This document shows, one piece after another, positions 53,729-63,300 of a stretch of 64,000 nt of DNA. The notes under the pieces are model-generated. The model worked only from the letters and a program-made list of their open reading frames with translations. It was not told where the DNA came from and did not search any database. The stretch is taken from the NCBI GenBank assembly GCA_020633235.1, contig JACKEA010000001.1, positions 186,001-250,000 on the forward strand, in the 5' to 3' direction. A program made the position numbers and the translations under genes. The stretch's first letter is position 1, and every line of letters begins with the position of its first letter. Source of the stretch: Polyangiaceae bacterium. GTDB taxonomy: Bacteria > Myxococcota_A > Polyangia > Polyangiales > Polyangiaceae.

Positions 53729-54508
53729 ATGGCCGACAATGAGCAGGGTGGAGGAGGAGTCCGCGAGGTTCCCGTCGATTGGGAAGCGCTCGAGGACGCC
53801 TTCGAGAACAACGCCCCCGAGGTGCACAGCTATCTGCATCTCGGCACCGGAGAGGTGCTCCGCGTCGTAGATGGCATTGCGGATCCCGAGATGCACGCAC
53901 GCATCGCGTCGGACTCCACTTACATGCGCGTGGATCCGGTGAGCTCTCGCGAGCAGTACCGCTGGATGGAGCGTTTCATCCCGATGGTGGACGAGCCCGA
54001 GCTTCGGGATCGACTGACCCGCGCCATCGATGGCAAGGGTGCCTTCCGCCGATTCAAGGACGTGCTCATGGCCTTCGGTCCCGAGCGCGAGCGCTGGTTC
54101 GCCTTCCGCAGCGAACGTCTGCGGGTGTTCATGGAGGCGTGGCTCTCCGCGCACCAGCTCACGGCCGTTGCGCGTCCGGTGGTGGCGCCGGCTCCTCCCG
54201 AGAAGGGCAAGGAGACACCGCCCATCAGCCAAGAGCTGCTCAGCGGTCGCCGCGGGCGCAGCGCCGAGAGCCTGCGCAAGCAACTGAAGGAGCTGGCAGA
54301 CGGCCTCGGCGTGCGGGATCTGGAGAAGGTGACGGCCTTCGCGGAGTTCGTGAAGGCACGCCGCGCCGCCCGCAGCTACGCCCACCGCCACGACGCGCGC
54401 CCGGAAGACGGCGAAGTGCACGAGGACTCGGACCCCGCTGCCAGCAGCGATCCACCGGACTCGGAAGAGCCGTCGCCCTCGTCGCGGCGTCGAACTGCAT
54501 CCAGGTAA
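53729..54508 (+). CDS. UPF0158-family protein
   Basis: A 259-residue cytoplasmic protein. The N-terminal 140 residues match the UPF0158 pattern: DWEALEDAFENNAPEVHSYL, HLGTGEVLRVVDG, and AFRRFKDVLMAFGPERERWF followed by AFRSERLRVFMEAWL. The remainder is helical and charged, ending in an Asp/Glu/Pro/Ser tail. AGAGGAAG precedes the ATG. The family's role is unknown. Its TAA stop overlaps the next ATG. Confidence 0.85.
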   Translation: MADNEQGGGGVREVPVDWEALEDAFENNAPEVHSYLHLGTGEVLRVVDGIADPEMHARIASDSTYMRVDPVSSREQYRWMERFIPMVDEPELRDRLTRAIDGKGAFRRFKDVLMAFGPERERWFAFRSERLRVFMEAWLSAHQLTAVARPVVAPAPPEKGKETPPISQELLSGRRGRSAESLRKQLKELADGLGVRDLEKVTAFAEFVKARRAARSYAHRHDARPEDGEVHEDSDPAASSDPPDSEEPSPSSRRRTASR

Positions 54509-55176
54509 TGCGCCGCGCGCTCCTGGCCGCGGTCTTCGCTCTGGGCCTCGCGCCCAGCGCCCACGCCCAAGAAATCCCTCTCGATCGCGTGGTGGTGCGC
54601 TTCATTGCGCCGGAAACCGGGGGCATGCGCTCGCCGCGCTTCATCTTCGAGCGCGTGCTGGCCTTCGAGGCGCGGCTGGAAGCGCTGGCGGATCCGGATC
54701 GCGCGGCGGGCAGCAACGAGCCCTATCGCGAGCGCCACGTGCGCGCGGCAATGGAGCGCCACATCTCCGAAACGTTGCTGGCGTCCGTGCGCATCGATCC
54801 GGAGCCCACGGCCAAGGAGCTCTCGCGCCAGACGGAAGCCGCGCGTCTCATTCTGTATCAGCAGTGCGGCGGCGCCTTGGCGGTGGAGCAAGCGGCCATT
54901 GCCGAGGGCATGGACGACAGGGAGATCTTGCGCATCTTGCGCCGCCGCGCTCGGGCCAGCCTGTACCTCGACCGCATGGTGGCGCCGATGCTCGCCCCCA
55001 GCCGTGCGGAGCTCCAGAGCTTGCACCGCACCACGCAGACGCCCTTTCGCAATCGTCCCTTCGACGAAATCGAGCCGGCCCTCCGCCGCTGGTACGTGGG
55101 CCGTCGCTTGGCGCAAGCGCTGGAGAACTTCTACCAAAACGCCCGCTCGCGCTTGGAAGTAAAGATCGTTCACTGA
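54508..55176 (+). CDS. exported helical protein
   Basis: A 222-residue protein with a signal peptide (LLAAVFALGLAPSAHAQEIP). The mature protein is helical and charged (FIFERVLAFEARLEALADPD, then ILRILRRRARASLYLDRMVA) and resembles the N-terminal helical part of SurA/PpiD-type periplasmic chaperones, without a parvulin domain. That resemblance is weak. It begins one base inside the UPF0158 stop, so both are translated together. The dispersed element follows 9 nt after the stop. Confidence 0.65.
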   Translation: MRRALLAAVFALGLAPSAHAQEIPLDRVVVRFIAPETGGMRSPRFIFERVLAFEARLEALADPDRAAGSNEPYRERHVRAAMERHISETLLASVRIDPEPTAKELSRQTEAARLILYQQCGGALAVEQAAIAEGMDDREILRILRRRARASLYLDRMVAPMLAPSRAELQSLHRTTQTPFRNRPFDEIEPALRRWYVGRRLAQALENFYQNARSRLEVKIVH

Positions 55177-55184
55177 TCGTTTGA

Positions 55185-55210
55185 ATGTCGGTACGCCGCG
55201 GAACCACGCG
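55185..55210 (-). repeat. dispersed intergenic element, reverse copy
   Basis: ATGTCGGTACGCCGCGGAAC, then CACGCG; lies immediately after the stop of the exported helical protein gene. The 163 nt from here to the response regulator hold nothing else I recognise. Confidence 0.7.
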
Positions 55211-55373
55211 TCCGCGCCTGCGCACTGCCCCACCCTGCGACCGGCCCTGTCGCAGGGAGCGTCGCGCCGATTTTTTCGCACAACTGGAGCCGCTAGCGCC
55301 CGACGCGGGCAGTGATGTCTGTCACTGCGTCGAGTTTCCCCCGTGAATCGGCCGCCCAAACCGGAGTATCCTG

Positions 55374-56060
55374 ATGGTTGGGTCGGTGGGAGGCTCAGAC
55401 CAGAGTGGGGAGGAGGTGCTCCTCGTACTGTTCGTCGATGACGAGGAAGCCGCAGTCCATTCCCTGACGCGGGCCCTCAAGCGCCATCGGATCTGCGTGC
55501 GGGGCATGTCGTCTGCTCAGCAGGTGCTCGCTCCGGGCGCAGCGGACGGCTACGACGCCATCCTGTTGGACGTCGGGCTCGGCCCGGATTCCGGCCTGGA
55601 CGTGTGCAAGAGGCTGAGAGCGCGGGGCTGCACCAAGCCAATCCTCATGCTCAGCGGGGACGACGACGTCGAGCTCAGGATCCGTGCGCTGGGCCCGGAA
55701 GTGCAGGCGGATGATTACCTCCTCAAGCCCATGATTCCGGCGGAAATCGCTGCGCGCACTCGCGCCGTACGCCGACGCAGCTCGCGCCCGCCTACCCCGC
55801 CCCTGGAGCTCAGCGCGGGTGGGCGTTCGGTGCGAGTGGAAGGCGATTTGATTCCACTGACGCCCTTCGAGGGGCGTCTGCTTTTGTGCCTGGTCGAGGC
55901 CAAGGGGGAGATCTTGGGCTTCGAGCAGCTGCAGGCAGTGAACAAGCAGAAGGAAAGGCACGCCTGTGAGCAACTCGTGCATCGGCTGCGGCGCAAGCTC
56001 GGCAAAGCGGGCCCCCGGTTGGTGACGATCAACGGGGTCGGCTGTCTGTTTCGAATGTGA
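55374..56060 (+). CDS. OmpR-type response regulator, orphan
   Basis: A 228-residue two-component regulator. The receiver domain has the acidic pocket in LVLFVDDEEAAVHSLTRALK, the phospho-acceptor Asp in DAILLDVGLGPDSGLDVCKR and the Lys in DDYLLKPMIPAEIAARTRAV. The C-terminal winged helix ends with ACEQLVHRLRRKLGKAGPRL and VTINGVGCLFRM. No sensor kinase gene is next to it. ATG at 55374 is 8 nt past GGAG. It reads into the two surface-protein genes that follow and may control them. Confidence 0.9.
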   Translation: MVGSVGGSDQSGEEVLLVLFVDDEEAAVHSLTRALKRHRICVRGMSSAQQVLAPGAADGYDAILLDVGLGPDSGLDVCKRLRARGCTKPILMLSGDDDVELRIRALGPEVQADDYLLKPMIPAEIAARTRAVRRRSSRPPTPPLELSAGGRSVRVEGDLIPLTPFEGRLLLCLVEAKGEILGFEQLQAVNKQKERHACEQLVHRLRRKLGKAGPRLVTINGVGCLFRM

Positions 56061-56168
56061 TGTGAGCGCGCAGGTTCGCGCACAAGGTGGGCAAGCTGCA
56101 ATTGTGAGAACTTTGTGAGTTGCGATCGGGATCCCCGCATGGGGGAAGTGTTGGATCGGAGGCTTCGA

Positions 56169-57323
56169 ATGTTGAAGGCGGTAGGGTCGATGCGCACCAT
56201 CGGGCGCTCGACCGTGGCGGGTATGGGCATCGCCGCGTTGCTCTTCGCGTCGGGCGCGTGCGGCTCGGACGACACTGCGCCCCTCGGTTCCGGCAAGTGC
56301 GCGCCTGTCGGAGCAACGCAGCCGTGTACGGGCCCGGGGGCGTGTGCAGGAGGGCAGGTGTGCGGTAGCGACGGCACCTGGGGCACCTGCGATTGCGGCG
56401 GCGGCACCGGTGGCGCAGGGGGCGATGCCGGGCTCGGTGGGTCCTCCGGCTCTACCGGCGGTTCACCGAGCGGCGGGGCCAGCGGCACTGGTGGCGGCGG
56501 CAACACCGCCGGAGCCGGCGGTGTTGCGGGTGGCGGTGCGACGGGTGGCGGCGGCGCCAGCGGGAAGTGCCCCACCGGGCCCGGCCCCGCCATGGTGAAC
56601 GTCGGTCCGTTCTGCATCGACACGACGGAAGTAACGCAAGCTCAGTACACCGACTTCCTCAACGCGAAGGGCGGTGACGTTTCAGGCCAGCTCGCGAAGG
56701 AGTGCGACTGGAACACGAGCTTCGAGCCCGTCGGATATCCGATTGGATCGCTCGAAGTCGATATCACCAGCTGCTTTGAAAACACCTACGACCCGGTCGC
56801 CAAGGCCAACTACCCGATCTCCTGCATCGACTGGTGCGACGCTCACACGTACTGCGCGTGGGCAGGGAAGCGGCTGTGCGGTGCGATGGGAGGTGGTGGA
56901 ACCATCGTTTCTCCGGCGTCGCCCCGCGAGCCAGGCACGGCGGAGTGGGTATACGCCTGTAGCAACGCTGGCACTTCGGCATGGACGTTCGGAACCACGC
57001 CGAGCGACAGCGTGTGTCACACGCATGCACAGGCGGCCCTGCCCAAACCGGTAAAGAGCATGCCGGACTGCCACGGCGTGGGCAGCCCGTTCGATCAGGT
57101 GTTCGACCTGGTCGGCAACGTCGCCGAGCTCGCGGACGACTGCACGCCCTGGAACCTGAATTGGAACACTCCGGACAAGGCGACGTGCAAGACCCACGGG
57201 GGCGACTACCGGAAGTATGCGACTGACTCGGAGTGCACGGACTTCAACTTTGACGGCATGAACCGAAGCGATCGACGCCGATGGCTCGGGTTCCGCTGCT
57301 GCGCCGACGTGATCGAACCGTGA
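56169..57323 (+). CDS. lipoprotein with formylglycine-generating-enzyme-like domain
   Basis: A 384-residue surface protein. MLKAVGSMRTIGRSTVAGMG and IAALLFASGACGSDD make a signal peptide with lipobox (SGAC). A Cys pair region and a very Gly-rich linker (about 80-135) lead to an FGE-sulfatase (SUMF1-type) domain: GPFCIDTTEVTQAQYTDFLN, YPISCIDWCDAHTYCAWAGK, RLCGA, then VFDLVGNVAELADDCTPW and RRRWLGFRCC. FGE-like domains may be enzymes or ligand-binding C-type-lectin-fold modules; the copper-binding Cys pair of true FGE is not evident. GGAGG lies 6 nt before ATG 56169. 29 nt before the giant gene. Confidence 0.88.
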   Translation: MLKAVGSMRTIGRSTVAGMGIAALLFASGACGSDDTAPLGSGKCAPVGATQPCTGPGACAGGQVCGSDGTWGTCDCGGGTGGAGGDAGLGGSSGSTGGSPSGGASGTGGGGNTAGAGGVAGGGATGGGGASGKCPTGPGPAMVNVGPFCIDTTEVTQAQYTDFLNAKGGDVSGQLAKECDWNTSFEPVGYPIGSLEVDITSCFENTYDPVAKANYPISCIDWCDAHTYCAWAGKRLCGAMGGGGTIVSPASPREPGTAEWVYACSNAGTSAWTFGTTPSDSVCHTHAQAALPKPVKSMPDCHGVGSPFDQVFDLVGNVAELADDCTPWNLNWNTPDKATCKTHGGDYRKYATDSECTDFNFDGMNRSDRRRWLGFRCCADVIEP

Positions 57324-57352
57324 GCAGCATACGAAGAAACGGGGAAACAGGA

Positions 57353-60300
57353 ATGGCAAGTTCAAGGCTGTGGGCGGTCGTGGTCGCGGGTTTCGGTTTG
57401 CTTGGGATGTCTGCAGGTTGTGACCCCACCCCTGCGGACGACCCACCGTCCGACGTGCAACCCACTGGTACGCCGCTCCCGCAGGACTCGGTGATTCCCG
57501 TGGAGGTGTGGAGCAACGGCGAGTGGATGAAGATCCACCCATCTCAAGCTGGGATGGAACGGCTGGCGCAACAGTGGTGCCTGTATCAGCGGACCTTCGT
57601 CGAAGACGACAAGCTGTGCGGCTTGGCAAACACGACGGGCTCCACGCAGCAAACCGGCATCGCAGACCTGCCGCCAGCGAGCACGCCCATGGCGCTTTGT
57701 ACAGTAGGGCTTTGCGTTCAGCGCAACGAAGTCTGCGCGGGATACATGCTGGAGGAGCTCGGGCGCTCGCCGCTTCAGCGTGAGCTCGACGGGGCGTCGT
57801 TCGACGCACTTCGGAGGAACACGCCGTTTGCTTCGTTCGAGTTCGACCTTGGTTCTGAGGGATTGGAGATCCCGAAGGCCGAGCTCGACGAGTACTCGAC
57901 CGCGAACGGCGGCTCCAGCAGTGCCCGCCGTGTCCGCTTCCAGCCCTTGGCAGCGCCCGGCCGCGCCGCCGCCTTCCGCGGTGCGCTCAATCGTTTCGGC
58001 GCGGCGGGTTGGTGGGCGGAGCAGATCCGCACCTACGGCCTGGAAAACGGGGCGACGTGCTCGGATACTTTTCAGCTCGAGGACCTTGCGATTGCAAACG
58101 GCGTGGGCGGCAACCCGCCACCACTGGACCCCTATGCCGATGGCAAGAAGGTCAAATGGAGCGACATCTATGTGACGTCCTTCATTGACGCGCTCAACGA
58201 GTACTCCTCGGTTCTTCCCAAGACGGTTGCTTCGATGCAGGACTCGGCCGCGCTGGAGCTCAACGGCGTGGCCGCCCCGCAAGACCAGACGGCGACCCAG
58301 TGGAACGGCAAGGTCGACAGTGTGACCGCTGCGCTGAAGCTCTTGACCTACGGGCCGGAAGACCCGCCGGTGATGCAAGCCATGGCCGCCACACCGTGTG
58401 AACCGGAGACGCACCCGGCTACGGAGGTTGGGCCGACCGGTGTGCCGGTGTGCCCGCCCATCTCGCTCAATGCTGGCGTGGGCAGGGCGAAGTCCACGGT
58501 AGGCCACCTCAAGCTCCCGCCCAAGAAGCAGGGCTCCGAGCCCTTCGCCGACACCGTGTTTCGCGCTTGGAAGGAAGACGAGGCGGCGCTAGGGCGTCCA
58601 GTCCCGGCGGGCTACGCGAAGAGCAGCTTCTTCAGCAAGCTCGGTTTCACCGAGAACGACCTCGAGACGGCTCGCGGCTACCTTTGCCAAGAAGCGAAGG
58701 CATTCGGCCGCTTCTACAAGCCGGACCCGAGCACGGGACAGAACGGCACGACTCAGCGGGCGTTCACTCGCGGTGGCCCGGTAGTGAGCCTGGGCGCGGG
58801 CGTCCTCAAGGCGCAGTTTGCCGGCGCGCTCCACGTCGCGCCGGATCTGAACATCGAGTCCGCCGCATACGCCCGCTCTGGGGCCATGAACCAGCTCGAC
58901 CAGATGCGCCACACGGCCGGAGCGCTGCGCAACGGGGCCACGTCGGCTTACAGTCCCATGGTGTTTACGGCGCTCGGCGGCATGGTCGAGGCGCTCACCA
59001 AGCAGCTCGGGGGGCGACGTCTCGAGTTCCTCATCGGCACTGCCTCGCTCACAGGAGACGGCACCGTCAACAAGGTGCGGGTGCTCGTACACGGCGTTCC
59101 CCAGTCCGGCGAGACGTATTGGGTGGTTCAGTCCCTCGAAGGCCTGAAGTGTGTGCTGGAGGGCAGCATCGATGGCGCCCCCTGCACGACCGACGACTAC
59201 CGCCATGTGATCACCGCGGCGGTTGGATCGCTCGACTCCCGGATGACGGATCTCGACCCGTCGAGCGGTACACTCCAGGACGACCTCACCACGTTGCCAA
59301 AACCTGGCAACCCGACCGCCCCGATCACGAATCTCGATCCCATCTACGTAATCCGGGTGCTCGACAAGGCGAAGCCCGCCGCCTTCGGTGGTGTGATCCC
59401 GACGCCGGTCACCAACTCCTCCATCGGCGACGGCTTTTCTCGCCGAGTGATCGTCCCCGCGGGTGGCACGCTGGACGAGATCGTGCAGGCGGTTGGAGCG
59501 CCGAGCACGACGGACTGCTCGCAAACGTCGACTTCTTGCGCCGGCTTGAAGCGCAATTTGTGGCCGCCGCTCGAGTCCGAGATCACCGCAGATCCCTCTG
59601 CGTTTTCGTTCGAGCGCAGTTGGCAGAGGTATTTGGATCTAGCCGCCGCTGCCAGTCTCGAGGCCGATCAGATCGGCAAAGATCTCCTCGAGTCGGGCCT
59701 GAGGCTCGACATTCGCCGCGAAGAGGCGACCCGCGCCCTGACTGATCTATGCGGTGCAGACGCCAACGGGGAGACCGGCTGCGGCGATGGAGCGGCAGAC
59801 ATGGTCGAGTGGGTGACCCTGGGCCAGAAGCAGGCGTGCATGTGGCAGGTGGACAGCAAGATCTGCGGGTGCCCGATAGACCTGTCCCCAGGTCAGGAGT
59901 GCCCGGCGGAGCTCACGAACTGTCCGTTTCTCCTCGCCTCCGACGATACGCTCGACCGGAACGACCCGGTGGTCGCGAGGGGGCAGTGCAAGACCAAGAT
60001 CGACAACCTGATCACCTCCCTGGGCTATACGGAGAAGCCCGGCCTGGAGGCGATTGCCGTCGTGGAAGGCGTCGGTATCTCCAACATCGACGACGGCCCA
60101 GGAACCGCGAGCTGTGCCCCTCTGGTCGCGTTGCGGAAGGACACCGTGACCGGGAATAGGAGCGAGTACATCCGCGCCAACATCCTGAAGGACTTCGGCC
60201 TCGAGGAAATGACCGCGGTTGCGGACCAGCTGCACTACGAAGAAGGGTTCGGCGACAACTACAAGCTCACGTACGCGGGGGCCACGGTGTTCGACACGAA

Positions 60301-63300
60301 CCGGCCAGAACGTCCGTCCCTGAATACCGACGCGCACGCGCCCTGCATGATCAAGAAGGACGTGGACGAGGTCTCCGGAAGCGAGTTCTGGTCCCAGCAG
60401 GTGGACTGCTTCGTCTCCGGGAAGACGTGTCCGCCAACGGAGAAAGGCGTGGGCTGGGACGGCTGCCCCAACGAGTGGCAGACGGGAAGCAACCTGTTCA
60501 CGTTGGACACCGAGCCCGCGGCGCTTCGCGCCCGCTGGGCCTGGGGTTTCGGGCATCTCCGCCGCTCGGTGGCGACCCTCGGTGTCCTTACGGGGAAGAT
60601 CGGCAAGATGATGGCCGTGTCCGAGCTGATCCCAGCTGCAAGGCTCAACCCCGCCCAGGACATTGATGGCAACGAGCGGCTCAAGTTCGGGCAGTGCAAG
60701 CTGCCCGAGCTCGCCATGCGCGAGCCCAACTGGGTCCAACACTGCGCCACGGGGAACAACTTCAGCCGGTTGCGCTGCGTGGAGGTTGGGAAGATCGGTG
60801 GAGTCCAGGGGAACCCTCAGAACGGCAACCAAGACGATGCGCACAGGGACGGCGCAGGCCGCCCGGTGAATGCCAACGGCTGGCTCCCGAACCGGCCGGC
60901 GGATGCGTTTGGCTACCCGACCTACGGTCCGGACGAGGATGGACCGTTCGGAACCTTCGAGTATCCGGCGGCCCTGTTTCCGTGCGCAAGCGACGGTAGC
61001 GGCTGCGTTCCGAACAACGGCGTGGATCCGCAGATGGTCTACTGCGGCCTCCCAGAGAAGGACGCGCTCGCCGCGGCGGCATCCAACCCGGATCCGTACT
61101 CACTGTGGACGAATGGGGGCCTGCCGTATCGCATCGAAGGCGGAGCGCCCACTGGATATGCCAGCGCGTATGTCGGAGATAGCTTCACAGCGGAAGTCCA
61201 GCTTGCGACCAACCAGACGTTCAAGAACGCCGTGGATGGTCTCTGGGCGCCTCCGCCCTTCGGCGACTTTTGCTCGAGTCCCGATAACGTTTCGGTTGTC
61301 TGGCGCGCACTGTGTTCGGCCCCGGCCGTAGCGGACAAGCCGCTGCCCGCACTGCAGGCAGATGACGGCTTCATGCGCTTTGGGTCGTTCTCGAAGCTGG
61401 GCGGGCCGTACGACCCCGTCTACGTCAACGGGCAGACCATCGCAACGTGGTTCGCGTATCCGAAGAACGGGCAGTTTGACGCTCATGCGGCGTTGATGCT
61501 GTTCGACCTTCGCAAGAAGCAGAACTACCCGTTCCCCGCCTTCCAATACGCGCTGACGCAACGCAACATCTACGACGCGCTGGAGCTCGCGTGCCACGCG
61601 CGAACCAAGGGCATCGGCGGTGTAGACTGCGGCAGCATCGACACCTCCGTTGACTACCGCAAGCACCTCGGTCAAGCGGCAGCCATCGTTCGCTGTAGAG
61701 CCGATTCACTGCGTCGGTTGACCGAGCGTAGCGTGGTGGGACCAGTGCCGAGGATGTTACTCACCTCGTTCGCCACCGGACAGGGTCTACCGTCCGGATC
61801 TGGCGCTGGAGGGCAATTCCTCAGTGCCGCAAACGCTGAGTACACGGCGCTGTCGACGATGCGTGATGACGTGAATCACATCGCCGATGGCTTTGATCAG
61901 GTCGCGCTTACGTTCGAGCTCATCAAGCAGCTTGAAGCGAAAGGGACTGCGACCGTTGATCAGCTCCAGGCCGAGCAGGTGGCTACCATGCTCGGCAACG
62001 CTGCAGCGATCGCAAGCGACGTTGCGGGCATGTTCAGTTCCATAGACCTCAAGAGCGGCGCAGTTGGTGCCATTGCGGCGCACGGTGCCGCTGCGTTGCT
62101 GACCTCGGAGAAGATGCTCGTCGATTGGGAAGCGTTTGATAGCGCAATCGTTGCGGCAAAGGCCCAGACTCAAGCAGATCTGATCGGTGCCACGAAGCAG
62201 GGCCTCACTGAGCTCACTCACGCCCGGGACGCAGCAAACGACCTTCCGGTTCAAGTGAGCAATCTCGCGACGGCGGCCTCCAACCTCCGGGTGATCCAGA
62301 AGCAGGCCGACTACTACAGAGCGCAGGTCGACTCGGCCGACTTCTTGGGGGACGACAAGAGCGATCCGCAGTTCGTGAACATCGTGGAGCGCCGGCTCTA
62401 TGCGATCAACTTGGTCCGCTACGAAGCGGCGCTGCGACGTGCTCGAAAGCTCGCCTTCATCGCGCGGCGTGCCATCGAGCTTCGGTTTGGCGTGGACATG
62501 GACCGAATGACCCAGGACATGACCCTGGTGCCAGCGCCTTCCACCTGGTCCAACGACGTCTGCACCATGGAGGGCATCGACTACGACAAGCTCCGTCAGC
62601 CCGACCCGGAAGCCGTCGTCGAAAAGTTCGCGTTTGGAGCACCTCCGCCCTCGGATACCGAGTTCGCTTCTCAGTACATCGGCGACTACGTCACCAAGCT
62701 TCAGGACTTCGTCACGAGCTATCCCTTCGACTATCCCCTCAAGGAAGGGGACGACGTTGCCGTGCTCTCCCTGGCGGACGACATCCTGGGGGTGCGCTCG
62801 TCCTGTGAAGAGCCCAGCAAGAACCGGCTGTTCTTCTCGACGGAGTTCGAGAAGCGGGACACGGAGCAAGTCGAGACCAACACGCAGGGCTGGTTCATTG
62901 GTGGCTGCGGCCTGGGCATCGCCGATCCGACTACGCAAACGACGACGGAGTGGCGTGGCTGTGTCACCGCAAGCGAAGCGGTCGACGACGCGGTGACCGT
63001 GCCGCTGAGCGGGCTTCCCACCGATTCGGTTCGCTACCGGATCGGAAACCGCCCCTGCGTGCCGTCGCCCAACGCCCAGACTCCAGATTGCCCTGACGTG
63101 TCGGACTACTCCGCTGCGGGCTCGCTGCAGCAGCGCCTCGAAGGACTGAGCGACGGCTACTACGTTGCGTCTGTCTACACCCATCTCGACCTTCAAGCGG
63201 CGCCCTACGACTCGACCAATGCCGCGGAGATGCGCGTGGTGCGCGAATCGGATGATGCGATCGTTGCGGCGACGGACGTCACGGTGGCGGGTCAGTCCGG